64,000 nucleotides of DNA from an uncultured Chlorobiaceae bacterium (GTDB taxonomy: Bacteria; Bacteroidota; Chlorobiia; Chlorobiales; Chlorobiaceae), in the NCBI GenBank assembly GCA_903994525.1, contig CAJEXW010000005.1:1-64000 (forward strand), given 5' to 3'. Below, piece after piece: positions 18,111-27,657 of this stretch (the first letter of the stretch is position 1; every line of letters begins with the position of its first letter). The notes beneath the pieces are model-generated. The model saw only the letters and a program-made list of their open reading frames with translations, did no database searches and had not been told where the DNA came from. The position numbers and the translations under genes were made by a program.

Positions 18111-20096
18111 TTAGTCACTCTCCTGATCACGAAGATTCTCAAGCACGCCGAAATCTTCGAGCGTGGTGATATCTCCCTTGATTTCGTTGCTTGTGGCAAG
18201 CTCGCGAAGAAGGCGGCGCATGATTTTGCCGCTGCGTGTTTTCGGCAACCCTTTTGCAGCCCATCTGATTTCATCGGGTTTTGCAATGGGACCAATCTCC
18301 TTGGCAACGTGGTTGCGGAGCGCATCACGAAGTGCCATATCGCCGACATACTCATCTTTCAGTGTGACGAAGGCAACAAGAGCATTGCCTTTCAGTTCAT
18401 CAGGACGGCTGACAACGGCGGCCTCTGCAACAGCCTCATGTGATACCAGAGCACTTTCGACTTCACTGGTGCCGAGACGGTGACCAGAGACGTTGACCAC
18501 ATCATCGACGCGTCCCATGATCCAGATATAACCATCCTCATCCTTGCGGGCACCATCGCCGGTAAAGTACATGTCCTTGAAGTCAGACCAGTAGGTTTTT
18601 TCATAGCGCTCGTTGTCGCCATAGATGGTACGAAGCATTGATGGCCATGGCTTTTTGATGACGAGATAGCCACCTTCGTTGGGTTCACATGGGGTGCCAT
18701 CTTTTCGGACAACGTCAACCATAATGCCTGGAAGCGGTCGAGTGGCAGTACCAGGTTTTGTCGGGGTTGCGCCAGGAAGAGGTGAGACCATGATGCCGCC
18801 GGTTTCTGTCTGCCACCAGGTATCAACAATAGGACATCTCTCCTGTCCGACAACCTTGTGGTACCACATCCAGACATCAGGATTAATCGGTTCTCCCACG
18901 CTGCCGAGGAGGCGGAGCGAATTGAGGTTGTGTTTGGTGACCCACTCGTTTCCTGCGCGGATAAAGGCGCGGATAGCGGTTGGGGCGGTATAGAGAATCG
19001 TTACTTTATGGCGGTTGATGATATCCCAGAAGCGATCCCACTGGGGATAGTTCGGAGCGCCTTCATACATGAGCATGGTTGCGCCGTTGAGCAGAGGGCC
19101 ATAAGCCATATAGCTGTGTCCGGTAATCCAGCCTACATCAGCCGTACACCAGTAAATGTCCTCATCCTTGATATCAAAAACGTACTTGAAAGAGCTTGCT
19201 GCATGGACCATATATCCAGCAGTCGTGTGCAGGATACCTTTTGGTTTTCCGGTCGAGCCGCTTGTGTAGAGTACAAAGAGCGGATGCTCGGAATCTACCT
19301 CCACCGGTTCGCATTCGTCGGACGCAAGACCCATGAGATCATGCCACCAATGGTCCATGCCGTCGTGCATGTGCACAGTTTCACCGGTTGCCTTGAGTAC
19401 CATGACACTGCGAACCGAAGGTGTGTTGACAATAGCTTCGTCAACAATGTTTTTCAGGTTGATGGAGCCACCCCGTCGTCTCGAACCGTCTGCGCAGATG
19501 ATCATCTTGGCGCGTGAATCATTGACACGCTCCGTAATGGCGTGAGCTGAAAAACCTGCAAAAATAACATTATGAACCGCTCCGACACGGGCGCATGCAA
19601 GAACAGAGATAACCAGTTCCGGCACCATGCCCATATAGATCGCTACCCTGTCGCCGGGCTTGATGCCTGCGATTTTCAGTACATTGGCAAACTTGCAGAC
19701 CTGGCGATGCAGCTCTCCATAGGTCAGCACACGCTGGTTACCCTCTTCACCTTCCCAGATAATGGCGGCCTTGTTCTTTCTCCAGCTTTTGACATGGACA
19801 TCAAGGGCATTATAGCAGATATTGGTTTTGCCACCGTTAAACCATTTTGCGTAGGGGCTGTTCCATTCCAGTATCGTGTCCCATTTTTTGAACCAGTGGA
19901 ACTGTTCGGCAATTCCTCCCCAGTAAGCCTCCGGATCTGCCTCGGCTAAAGCATAGAGCTTTTCATACTCTTCCATTGAAGAGATATGGGCATTTTTCGA
20001 AAACTCCGCCGGAGGGGGAAATTTCCGCTTTTCAGACATTACAGAGCTGATCGATGTCTCTTGCTGAGTGTTGGATGTTGTTTCGTCTGTAGCCAT
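18111..20096 (-). CDS. acs: acetyl-CoA synthetase
   Basis: The 661-residue AMP-forming enzyme activates acetate to acetyl-CoA. It has [16 protein letters not shown] near residue 275 (P-loop-like A3), [24 protein letters not shown] near 425, [14 protein letters not shown], and the C-terminal [13 protein letters not shown] near 620 whose lysine is the classic acetylation switch. It lets a photoautotroph assimilate acetate, which the PFOR encoded at 51914 can then carboxylate to pyruvate. Length is normal. Confidence 0.97.
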   Translation of the reverse strand: MATDETTSNTQQETSISSVMSEKRKFPPPAEFSKNAHISSMEEYEKLYALAEADPEAYWGGIAEQFHWFKKWDTILEWNSPYAKWFNGGKTNICYNALDVHVKSWRKNKAAIIWEGEEGNQRVLTYGELHRQVCKFANVLKIAGIKPGDRVAIYMGMVPELVISVLACARVGAVHNVIFAGFSAHAITERVNDSRAKMIICADGSRRRGGSINLKNIVDEAIVNTPSVRSVMVLKATGETVHMHDGMDHWWHDLMGLASDECEPVEVDSEHPLFVLYTSGSTGKPKGILHTTAGYMVHAASSFKYVFDIKDEDIYWCTADVGWITGHSYMAYGPLLNGATMLMYEGAPNYPQWDRFWDIINRHKVTILYTAPTAIRAFIRAGNEWVTKHNLNSLRLLGSVGEPINPDVWMWYHKVVGQERCPIVDTWWQTETGGIMVSPLPGATPTKPGTATRPLPGIMVDVVRKDGTPCEPNEGGYLVIKKPWPSMLRTIYGDNERYEKTYWSDFKDMYFTGDGARKDEDGYIWIMGRVDDVVNVSGHRLGTSEVESALVSHEAVAEAAVVSRPDELKGNALVAFVTLKDEYVGDMALRDALRNHVAKEIGPIAKPDEIRWAAKGLPKTRSGKIMRRLLRELATSNEIKGDITTLEDFGVLENLRDQESD

Positions 20097-20282
20097 TGAT
20101 ACCAGATTTTATGTGTTGAGAAAAAAGAAAAGCCCCACATCACAGGTACTCGGGAACATGGAAAATAATCAGTTGAAGTTGACATTAAAAGCCTGAGGGC
20201 AAGTTTCTTCTCTTTGGCTTCACTTTCTTTAAAAAATATTTTCAGCAACACTATGCACGTAAGACAGCTTACCTTTTTAATC

Positions 20283-22700
20283 TTATTTTACGGCGAAATT
20301 GACAAGTTTATCGATAACCACGATCTCACGAAGAATTGTTTTGCCATCAAGAAATCTGAGAGCAGTTTCGACTTTTTTTGCTTCAGCAAGCAAAAACTCT
20401 TTTGTGCTTTTTGCCGGGGCCAAAAAAGTGCCTCTCAGCTTTCCGTTAATCTGTACGGCTATGGTCAAAACCGCATCCTCGACAAGCGCAGGCTCGTAAG
20501 AGGGAAAAGAGCTCAGGTTTATTGATGTCGAGTGACCGATGGCCTCCCACAGCTCCTCCGCAAGATGTGGAGCGTATGGTGCAAGCAAGAGAAGCAGGGT
20601 CTCCAGAGTTTCACGATTGTTGCATCCACTCTTGTTCAGCTCGTTGACAAAGACCATCATTTCTGAAATAGCGGTGTTGAATTTCAGATTTTCCGTATCC
20701 TCGCCAACTTTTTTGATAGTTTTGTGCATACGCCTCAGCAACTCGTCGGGTATTGATCCAGAGGAGAGTGCGGTCATTTCACCGTCGAAGGAGGGATAAA
20801 CCAGTCGCCACACTTTTCCAAGAAAACGGCTGATGCCTTCAATGCCGTTGGTGTTCCATGGTTTTACCTGTTCAAGCGGGCCAAGAAACATTTCGTAGAG
20901 TCTGACGGCATCAGCGCCATAACGCGTCAGAACATGGTCAGCGGGGATGACATTGCCGCGTGATTTGGACATTTTTTCATTGTCTTCACCAAGAATCATC
21001 CCCTGGTTGAACAGTTTCCTGAAAGGCTCTGTTGTGCTGACCACGCCGAGGTCAAAGAGCACCTTGTGCCAGAAACGGGCATAGAGCAAATGCAGGACAG
21101 CGTGTTCGGCTCCACCGATGTAGAGATCGACATTCATCCAGTAGCGCTCCTGCTCGGGATCGACAAGTTGCCGGCTGTTTTCAGGATCGATAAAGCGGAG
21201 ATAGTACCAGCAACTGCCCGCCCACTGTGGCATGGTGTTGGTCTCTCTTCTGAATGGGCCGTGTTCATCCGTTCCGTAGAGCCAGTGCGGAATGTTCGCA
21301 AGGGGTGATTCACCGGTGGACGATGGATGATAGGCTTCCACTTCAGGAAGGAGAAGGGGAAGATTGGTTTCTGGTCGAAGAGTCCCGTCTTCATAATGCT
21401 TGATGGGAATAGGTTCACCCCAGTAACGCTGACGGCTGAAGATCCAGTCGCGCAATTTGTAGTTCACCTTTCTTGTTCCTGCGTTCTTCGTTTCAAGCCA
21501 CGCTGCCATTTTCTCAAATGATTCTGCACAGGCAAGTCCGTCAAGCGAAATTTCGCTGTTGGAGGAGTTGACACAGATACTGTTTTTATCCTCAAAAACA
21601 GCATCCTGAACATTATGGGGGCTTTTAATCACCTCAATGATTGGGAGGTTGTACTGTTTTGCAAACTCCCAGTCGCGGCGGTCATGGGCCGGAACTGACA
21701 TGATGGCTCCTGTGCCATAGCTGATCAGCACAAAGTCGGATATCCAGACCGGGAGCGGTTCGCCTGTTGCGGGGTTGATGGCGTAAGAGCCGGTAAAGAC
21801 ACCGGTTTTCTCTTTCTGCAGTCCGGTGCGCTCAAGCTCTGTTTTCAGCTTTGCCTGGCGGATATAGTTTTTTACCTCAACCAACTGCTGTGCAGTGGCA
21901 AGCTTTTCTGCCAGGGCGTGTTCTGGCGCAATAACAAGATAGGTTGCCCCAAAGAGGGTGTCCGGCCTTGTGGTATAGACTCGCAGTTTTTTATCATGGC
22001 ATCGCAGCTCAAAATCAATCTCGACTCCTTCTGAGCGGCCGATCCAGTTGCGCTGCATCTGCTTGACATTTTCCGGCCACTCAAGTTCGTCGAGATCGGC
22101 AAGCAGGCGGTCGGCATAGGCGGTGATTTTCAGCACCCACTGTCGGAGAGGTCGGCGGATAACGGTATAGCCATCAGCTATTTTTTCTTCCACCTCCTCA
22201 TTTGCCAGCACCGTCTTCAGCTCTTCGCACCAGTTGACATCCACCTCCGACATATAGGCGAGTCCTCTGTCGTAAAGCTTCAGAAAAATCCATTGGGTCC
22301 ATCTGAAGTATCCTGAGTCGGTCGTGTTGATCTCGCGAGACCAGTCGTAAGAGAAGCCCATTGCCTGCAACGTGCTCTTGAAGCTGCGGATATTCTCTTC
22401 CGTGGTGATTTTCGGGTGTGTGCCTGTTTTGATGGCAAACTGCTCTGCGGGAAGTCCAAACGCATCCCAACCCATGGGATGGAGTACATTATAGCCGCAA
22501 CTGCGTTTGTAGCGCGCCACAATATCCGAAGCGGTGTAGCCTTCGAGATGGCCGACATGGAGCCCGGTGCCACTGGGGTAAGGGAACATGTCGAGTACAT
22601 AGTATTTCGGCTTGGCGGAATCATCTCCGGTTTTAAAGCTGTTTTCTGCCTGCCATCGGGCCTGCCACTTTGACTCTATTGAGGAAAAATCGTATTTCAT
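20283..22700 (-). CDS. leuS: leucyl-tRNA synthetase
   Basis: An 805-residue class I synthetase. The HIGH motif appears as HVGH within YPSGTGLHVGHLEGY near residues 41-55, and KMSKS as NEKMSKSRGN near 575. A CP1 editing domain sits between them (TTRPDTLFGATY near 245 and GTGAIMSVPAHDRRDWEFA near 330). The length is that of bacterial LeuS. A 186-base gap follows to acs on the same strand. Confidence 0.98.
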   Translation of the reverse strand: MKYDFSSIESKWQARWQAENSFKTGDDSAKPKYYVLDMFPYPSGTGLHVGHLEGYTASDIVARYKRSCGYNVLHPMGWDAFGLPAEQFAIKTGTHPKITTEENIRSFKSTLQAMGFSYDWSREINTTDSGYFRWTQWIFLKLYDRGLAYMSEVDVNWCEELKTVLANEEVEEKIADGYTVIRRPLRQWVLKITAYADRLLADLDELEWPENVKQMQRNWIGRSEGVEIDFELRCHDKKLRVYTTRPDTLFGATYLVIAPEHALAEKLATAQQLVEVKNYIRQAKLKTELERTGLQKEKTGVFTGSYAINPATGEPLPVWISDFVLISYGTGAIMSVPAHDRRDWEFAKQYNLPIIEVIKSPHNVQDAVFEDKNSICVNSSNSEISLDGLACAESFEKMAAWLETKNAGTRKVNYKLRDWIFSRQRYWGEPIPIKHYEDGTLRPETNLPLLLPEVEAYHPSSTGESPLANIPHWLYGTDEHGPFRRETNTMPQWAGSCWYYLRFIDPENSRQLVDPEQERYWMNVDLYIGGAEHAVLHLLYARFWHKVLFDLGVVSTTEPFRKLFNQGMILGEDNEKMSKSRGNVIPADHVLTRYGADAVRLYEMFLGPLEQVKPWNTNGIEGISRFLGKVWRLVYPSFDGEMTALSSGSIPDELLRRMHKTIKKVGEDTENLKFNTAISEMMVFVNELNKSGCNNRETLETLLLLLAPYAPHLAEELWEAIGHSTSINLSSFPSYEPALVEDAVLTIAVQINGKLRGTFLAPAKSTKEFLLAEAKKVETALRFLDGKTILREIVVIDKLVNFAVK

Positions 22701-23291
22701 GTATTCTTTTCGGGTAAAACGGGGTAACTAAATATTTAAAAAACTATAAGTGCTGACGGTGACATCAGGATCAGCGAAAACTTCACAAGTTGTTCAATAA
22801 CCCCTGTTTTGCTATTCCCTCAATACTCCGGTAATGTTGCGGGAATTTAAACATAAAGAGGGAAAGAGAGAGAATAGTATTTTTGAGACGATAAATATTT
22901 TTTACTCTTCTGACAGAGGGGATTTCCTTCCTCGGAAATAATTTTTACACCTGTTTTTTGCAGCTTTGCTTTTAAATTGGCAGGATTCTCCGTGGCTTTT
23001 AACGTCCTTTGCTGCATTTTGATTTCAGGTAGCAGCGGAAGACTTTCCAGTTGGCGACTCTTCCGGGAGGTGCGAGGCATTCAGAGCCAGCACTCTGCAA
23101 CTGACGGTGCAGAGTGTCATCCGGTTGGTCCCGTTTATGGAAGCTGATACACTGGGCTGAAGCAGTCAGTTGGCTATGGTCAAAGCTTGCGTGCTGTTCA
23201 TTGGAGTCGCTGCGTTTATAGTGGGAGTGAAAAGCCCCCCTAAAGTGACAACCAATAATTTTTTCATGACATCACAACCATTAATCCTGAG
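22701..23291. other. 590-base region without a convincing gene
   Basis: Between the leuS start and the cytochrome c stop I find no gene I trust. A 77-codon minus-strand frame at 22847-23080 is basic and unlike any family I recognise. A 40-codon plus-strand frame (23176-23298) begins with a hydrophobic signal-like segment but lacks a ribosome site and runs into the cytochrome gene. A 9-base perfect inverted repeat (CACTCTGCA/TGCAGAGTG, 8-base loop) lies at 23091-23116. The region may hold a decayed gene or a small RNA. Confidence 0.4.
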
Positions 23292-23693
23292 TTACTGATT
23301 CCTTCCCGCGCTTCGGCCCATTCCCATATTTGGGTTGTACTGATCCCATACCCATTCAGCGACAGAGCGTAATTCTGCATCCGGCAGAGTGAGGGCTGGC
23401 ATAAGGCCGAATCTGGTAATGGCTTGAGGATCAATTGCGTTGTCCTTGTTCGGTGATTTCAGGTAAGCAATGATGTGATTGACACCCTCTTTTTTTGTCT
23501 GGAACTTCAGATGGTAGCGACCAGCTAATGGTATAATCGGCGGCGCAGCTTTTGGAGGAGGAGCCATGGAATGGCAGACGCTACAACTCCTGCTAAAAAT
23601 CTCTTGACCACTCAATGCTTTAGCCGACATGTTTGCCGGTGAAAACCCTGAGAGCAAACCGGACAGAATCCAAACGGAAAGAACTTTTTTCAT
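23292..23693 (-). CDS. periplasmic monohaem c-type cytochrome
   Basis: A 133-residue class I cytochrome c. Residues 1-24 form a signal peptide; the haem motif CSVCH is at 37-41, and Met98 in RFGLMPAL is the likely sixth ligand. I start at the ATG at 23693 (KKVLSVWIL), which gives a clean signal peptide; the frame is open 15 codons further upstream. It lies downstream of the SQR-like gene and a small gene on the same strand, so it may accept electrons in sulfur-compound oxidation. That link rests on position only. Confidence 0.88.
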   Translation of the reverse strand: MKKVLSVWILSGLLSGFSPANMSAKALSGQEIFSRSCSVCHSMAPPPKAAPPIIPLAGRYHLKFQTKKEGVNHIIAYLKSPNKDNAIDPQAITRFGLMPALTLPDAELRSVAEWVWDQYNPNMGMGRSAGRNQ

Positions 23694-23793
23694 GATACTT
23701 CTCCTGTTAGTGTTTCTCCATCTTATCGACAAGATCAACTCTTTCCCGGTAATGGATAGATGGTTATTGACAATATACCCCCCTTACCGGTTG

Positions 23794-23952
23794 TCAGGAG
23801 TGTCCGCCAACGACAACCCTCATAATCTTGACATTTAACACAACAAATCGAACAAGCTGCCACAGCAGGTTTTTCCGCCAATAGAGTATCCCTTTTGATG
23901 GTACCGGCGGATAAGCTTCATCGTAATATGCTTTAACTTTATTGGTGCCCAT
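23794..23952 (-). CDS. 52-residue conserved-looking small protein next to the SQR gene
   Basis: An uninterrupted 52-codon frame fills the gap between the SQR-like gene (stop 35 bases upstream) and the cytochrome c gene. The start is ATG at 23952 and the stop TGA at 23794-23796. The first half is polar with several tyrosines and prolines (AYYDEAYPPVPSKG), then a tryptophan pair and a hydrophobic basic segment (LLWQLVRFVVLNVKIMRVVV) that could lie on or in the membrane. Composition looks protein-like rather than random. No strong ribosome site is visible. I do not recognise the family. Confidence 0.6.
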   Translation of the reverse strand: MGTNKVKAYYDEAYPPVPSKGILYWRKNLLWQLVRFVVLNVKIMRVVVGGHS

Positions 23953-23987
23953 AGTATTTCATGTTTGATGTTATCATTATACAACAG

Positions 23988-25442
23988 TTATTCAGGAATT
24001 AACCACCAGAATGGATAACCCTTTGCTTTGTGGAAAAAGAGATAGTGCAGGATTACTTTCAGCCAGTGCCCTGCAAGACCTGCCTCTCCGAGAGAGTAGT
24101 TCATATCACGGCCCCAGTCAGGATATTTGTCCCAGTCAGGAACAACAGGAAAGAGGGTCATTGATGCGCCGAGTCCATCCAATGAGCCAAACCCTGCCGA
24201 TACAACGCATGCGGCACCCATTCTGCTCATTGAGGCTGTATGGCGATGCTCTTTGGCCCCATGAATTTGTTCCGCAATATTAAGCGCTACAATTTTACCC
24301 ATAACCCCTGCCGGCATACCGGTACGCGGCGCTGTCGGGAATATCTGACGACCACTCGGGCTTGCCATGGGTTTGGAAATAGGATGCGGAGGGGCAAAGG
24401 CTATGCCGGGAGCATAGATATTCTTATAGAGAGGATTCTGGTAAAGAGAGGGCCAGTCATCAGCCTCCCACTCCTCAAACGGTTTTGGCTCGTAATTTGC
24501 ATCAACGTTCATAAACTTGTTTGGCGAAAACATCTTTTCGGTAATCTCAACACCACTCTTGTCATAAGCGCTGAGACCAGCTCCTGAAAATAGGGGGATG
24601 AGCATGGCAAAGTCAAATTCCTGCACCAACTCTCTGCCATCCAGCGTCTCATAATAAGCCTTGCCAGGTTCAACCTTGTAGACTCCGGCTCGTCTTATCC
24701 AGTTGATACCGTATTCGGCCATAAGGGATTCAGTGAAGACCTTCGTCGGGGTGTAATAGCCGCCTCTGTTAATAAACGCACCGGCCATGCCAAAATCACC
24801 CAGCTCATACTCATTGGAGATCCAGGTGATCTGCGCCATATTACTCAGACCCCGTTTTGAGATCTCCCAGGCCACATTCAAAATGTATTCAAAGGCTGCC
24901 CCCTGGCAGGTTGCCATTGCATGGCCCGTGCCGATCAAAATGCGCTGCTTCTTGCCAGCCTGCATCTTTTTGATATTGTCCTGAAGATGTTCCCATGCGT
25001 GGGCCGCATGGTCGTATGTACAAACGGAAAAAGTGTTCTTCTCGGGGCCGAGCCCCTCTGTGGCCTCAAAATTCAGCTTTGGCCCGGTTGCATTGACCAG
25101 AAAATCATAGTCAACCTTCTCGCGCTCTCCATTCCGCAAGCTGTCGGTATACTCAATGGTCACATACCCTTTCCCGATTTCACTATCTCCCTCCGGGTGT
25201 ATTTCAACAGCTTTGGCCTGTTTAAGGATGATGCCCCATCGGTTATAAACTTTTTTCAGTTCAAAGCGGACGTCATCAATAGTCATCTGCCCTACACCGA
25301 CCCAGATGTTTGATGGAACCCACTGATAGTAACGGTTTGGTGTTACAACGACAACCTCATGCTGTTTGCCAAGCTTCTTTTTGAGAAAAGAGGCTGCGGT
25401 ATGTCCTGCTACACCTGCTCCTAAAACGACAACTTTTGCCAT
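23988..25442 (-). CDS. sulfide:quinone oxidoreductase-like FAD flavoprotein
   Basis: The 484-residue protein is a pyridine-nucleotide-disulfide-oxidoreductase-fold enzyme of the SQR/FCSD family. It has an N-terminal FAD site GAGVAGHTAA (8-17), NATGPKLNF near 117 and a second GTGHA site near 171. Cysteines are at 141, 179 and 412; Cys179 and Cys412 (in AACVVSAGFG) are the likely redox pair, with Cys141 the third. The C-terminal tail is long and amphipathic (HWLKVILHYLFFHKAKGYPFWW), suiting attachment to a membrane surface. SQRs pass sulfide electrons to the quinone pool. The SQR subtype and true substrate are undetermined. Confidence 0.85.
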   Translation of the reverse strand: MAKVVVLGAGVAGHTAASFLKKKLGKQHEVVVVTPNRYYQWVPSNIWVGVGQMTIDDVRFELKKVYNRWGIILKQAKAVEIHPEGDSEIGKGYVTIEYTDSLRNGEREKVDYDFLVNATGPKLNFEATEGLGPEKNTFSVCTYDHAAHAWEHLQDNIKKMQAGKKQRILIGTGHAMATCQGAAFEYILNVAWEISKRGLSNMAQITWISNEYELGDFGMAGAFINRGGYYTPTKVFTESLMAEYGINWIRRAGVYKVEPGKAYYETLDGRELVQEFDFAMLIPLFSGAGLSAYDKSGVEITEKMFSPNKFMNVDANYEPKPFEEWEADDWPSLYQNPLYKNIYAPGIAFAPPHPISKPMASPSGRQIFPTAPRTGMPAGVMGKIVALNIAEQIHGAKEHRHTASMSRMGAACVVSAGFGSLDGLGASMTLFPVVPDWDKYPDWGRDMNYSLGEAGLAGHWLKVILHYLFFHKAKGYPFWWLIPE

Positions 25443-25524
25443 GGATACCCCAAGTTTTCAACGCTTCTGAATGTTGCTCTAATCATGCGTGATTGAGCCA
25501 GAGAAATAGGTAATGGTGAACAGG

Positions 25525-25728
25525 TCACTTGAATACTGGGCCGGACTCGACACCAACAGCCTTTAAAATTTTGGCAACAGGGCAAAAGCCGGTAAATGCC
25601 GCCTGAAACATATTGGCTCCCACAAAACCGGTAAACCAGAGCCAGTTCGGGTTGTGATAAACAGAGAGTAAAACGCTTGACAGCACAAAACAGCCTGCAA
25701 CGGCAAAGACAATACGGTCGATATTCAT
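25525..25728 (-). CDS. DUF2892 (YgaP-like) small inner-membrane protein
   Basis: A 67-residue protein with two transmembrane helices (about 7-25 and 30-50) and the [16 protein letters not shown] ending typical of the DUF2892/YgaP transmembrane domain. In YgaP this domain accompanies a rhodanese, and the family recurs near sulfur-handling genes. Here it is 82 bases upstream of the SQR-like gene on the same strand. Cys49 in GFCP is conserved in the family. Function is unknown; a role in sulfide or persulfide handling is inferred from context. Confidence 0.85.
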   Translation of the reverse strand: MNIDRIVFAVAGCFVLSSVLLSVYHNPNWLWFTGFVGANMFQAAFTGFCPVAKILKAVGVESGPVFK

Positions 25729-25800
25729 AGCAGTGGGTATTAAAGGTTAAAAGGATATGGCTTATGGAGTTGTTTCAAGATTGCTGTTTATGGGTTTTGG

Positions 25801-26469
25801 TTAATCCTTGACACATCGGACTGAAAAACCGGTATTTTTATTGGCCTTCCCTTTTCGCAAAGCGGCATCGAAGTAGCCGAGCGAGCGGCACCATGCACTC
25901 TTGGCTGTAACTTCTGTTGAAGACCATAATCGGCTGTACTCACCTGGTGGCATGAAATGGCCGTCGGTATCCCGCCGGGCTCCACCAGGAAGAGCGTCAA
26001 AACCACTTTTATTGTTGGCATCAGTACTCTCCTCTTTCCAGCCGGAGGCTGATTTCAGCGCTCCACCGGCATTTTCAGTTCCGCCGAGCAGTTCAGTGAG
26101 TGCACTCCATTCAGCATCGGTGGCTACGTGCCAGCCTGCCGGGGCAAGGCCTCTCGGGTCGTTGACAGCATACCAGTTATAGAGCTTTCCGTAGGTTTTC
26201 CCGTTTTTCTGCCTGTTTTCGTTATAACACCAAGCGCCTGTTGTGAGTGTTGCCCACTTGGCAGAATCCTGTACTTCAGGAATCGGCTCGCCGTTCCGGT
26301 AGTGTGCCACATCAAGATTTTTGCCTGTCCAGAGCATGGAGCCTCTCCGCATGGCCGGATAGCTGTTGCCGTCAACATCAACAGCCTTTTCAGGTTGGCG
26401 GCTGCATCCTGCCGACAAAAGGATGAGAGCCAATAGCCCTGCCAGGAGAGGCAGTGTTTGTCTATTCAT
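25801..26469 (-). CDS. FISUMP-domain lipoprotein
   Basis: A 222-residue lipoprotein: a signal peptide and lipobox LLSAGC at about residues 17-22, then the 'Fibrobacter succinogenes major paralogous' domain. The latter is recognisable from MLWTGKNLDVAHY, AWCYNENRQ, YGKLYNWYAV, APAGWHVATDAEW and the C-terminal LWSSTE...GFSVRCVKD. Such domains are surface-exposed and mostly of unknown function. The ATG at 26469 lies within the last codons of the upstream methyltransferase gene (8-base overlap), so the two are probably translated together. Substrate and partners are unknown. Confidence 0.87.
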   Translation of the reverse strand: MNRQTLPLLAGLLALILLSAGCSRQPEKAVDVDGNSYPAMRRGSMLWTGKNLDVAHYRNGEPIPEVQDSAKWATLTTGAWCYNENRQKNGKTYGKLYNWYAVNDPRGLAPAGWHVATDAEWSALTELLGGTENAGGALKSASGWKEESTDANNKSGFDALPGGARRDTDGHFMPPGEYSRLWSSTEVTAKSAWCRSLGYFDAALRKGKANKNTGFSVRCVKD

Positions 26470-27124
26470 TATTCCTGTTTTTTGTTGCCGTAACAAGAAA
26501 TACCGGATATGCGGCTGTTATGCCCGCTCTGTTTGTTTTGTTGAAGGTGTATATGGTCTCAAACGACTTCACCTCAAGACCGGCACCATGCAGTAACGCA
26601 GCAAGCTTCGCCCGGTCAAATCCGTGATGAACCTTTTCAAGCGGGTCGTCATGAAACAAACCATCTTCTGCGTCAAGATCAGCCAGTGCGAGAGTGCCGC
26701 CGGGAGAGAGCAGAGTGGAGAGGCGGTTCAGAAACCCTGCCGTGTCATCAATATGGTGAAGCGTCATGCTGCTGTAAATCAGCTCAAAGCTGCTGTTGTG
26801 CAGAGCGCACTCAGATAGTGATGAGAGATTTATACAGCTTGCCTCAATGCTCTCTATGCCCGATGTTCTGATTTTCTCCTTCAGCACGGCGAGCATCTCA
26901 CGGGAGGTATCAATTGCCCGGAGGGTTTTCACCAACGGAGCAATTTCCATGGTGAGCAGACCTGTGCCGCATCCGAACTCCAGAGCATGCATGGTTTTGT
27001 TCGGGCTTGTTGCAGTAATGATTGCTTTGGCAACAGTGAGAGCAACCGCTCTGCGTTGAGGATTTGCGTCCCACTCGGCGGCTTCGCGATTAAATTTTTC
27101 TGAACTGTTCCAGGTGCCGGACAT
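26462..27124 (-). CDS. class I SAM-dependent methyltransferase
   Basis: A 220-residue Rossmann methyltransferase. Motif I is HALEFGCGTGLLTME near residue 46, the acidic residue of motif II is in AIDTSREML, and motif IV/post-I is seen in IYSSMTLHHIDD. Its arrangement is that of the UbiE/TehB-like small-molecule group rather than a nucleic-acid methylase. I start at the ATG at 27124 (SGTWNSSEKFN); the frame is open 23 codons upstream. It overlaps the FISUMP gene. Substrate unknown. Confidence 0.85.
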   Translation of the reverse strand: MSGTWNSSEKFNREAAEWDANPQRRAVALTVAKAIITATSPNKTMHALEFGCGTGLLTMEIAPLVKTLRAIDTSREMLAVLKEKIRTSGIESIEASCINLSSLSECALHNSSFELIYSSMTLHHIDDTAGFLNRLSTLLSPGGTLALADLDAEDGLFHDDPLEKVHHGFDRAKLAALLHGAGLEVKSFETIYTFNKTNRAGITAAYPVFLVTATKNRNNE

Positions 27125-27164
27125 AGTGATAAGTGTAGAAATTATAAAAGAGTAAAAAGAGCCA

Positions 27165-27632
27165 TCAGGGCTGTAAATCAGAGATGCACCCACCCTTCCG
27201 TTTAAGGGATGCGCCGCAGTGAGGGCACAGTGTCTCTCTGCAAGGCTCTCCCTTCAGGTGCGGCAGCTCAAAGCTGCATGCAGGACAAACACAAATATCA
27301 GGACGGTTAGTTGGAAAAGAGTCACAGAGAGAGCGTACAACTCCCCCCTGGATACAGAGTTGTTTGCCGCCAACAATGGCTTCTGCAACTTTTTTGCGGG
27401 CAGCTTCAAGAATACGGCCAAAGGTTGGGCGCGATACATTCATCTGCACCGCAGCCAGAGCCTGATATAAACCCTCCTTGTCCGCCAGCCTGATAGCTTC
27501 GAGCTCGTCAACAGTCAGCATCACGCTTTCCAGCACGTCGGGCGATACCCCTTCGGGCTGGAAACAGGTTACCTTCGGTAGCTCCCGGACACAGCGGCAG
27601 AGTGTAGGCCGTCCTGCTCGATTGGTTGTCAT
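27165..27632 (-). CDS. DUF134/UPF0251 family putative DNA-binding protein
   Basis: The 155-residue protein has the DUF134 core: RCVRELPKVTCFQPEGV near residues 13-30, then a sigma-70-region-4-like helix-turn-helix (LTVDELEAIRLADKEGLYQALAA...VSRPTFGRILEAARKKVAEA). An extra C-terminal part carries two CxxC pairs (CPAC, CPHC) suggesting a zinc ribbon. The family is presumed to be transcriptional regulators and often sits beside metal- or sulfur-related genes. Here it is between OsmC and a methyltransferase and might control this block. That is inference from position. Confidence 0.88.
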   Translation of the reverse strand: MTTNRAGRPTLCRCVRELPKVTCFQPEGVSPDVLESVMLTVDELEAIRLADKEGLYQALAAVQMNVSRPTFGRILEAARKKVAEAIVGGKQLCIQGGVVRSLCDSFPTNRPDICVCPACSFELPHLKGEPCRETLCPHCGASLKRKGGCISDLQP

Positions 27633-27657
27633 AGCCTGAGTTTGGAAAAATTAGGTT

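Noticed and set aside
18858..19517. 219-codon plus-strand frame inside acs
   Set aside because: Fully antisense to acetyl-CoA synthetase; no family resemblance.
22847..23080. 77-codon minus-strand frame in the gap after leuS
   Set aside because: Basic, low-complexity residues, no ribosome site and no family match. Mentioned within the region entry only.
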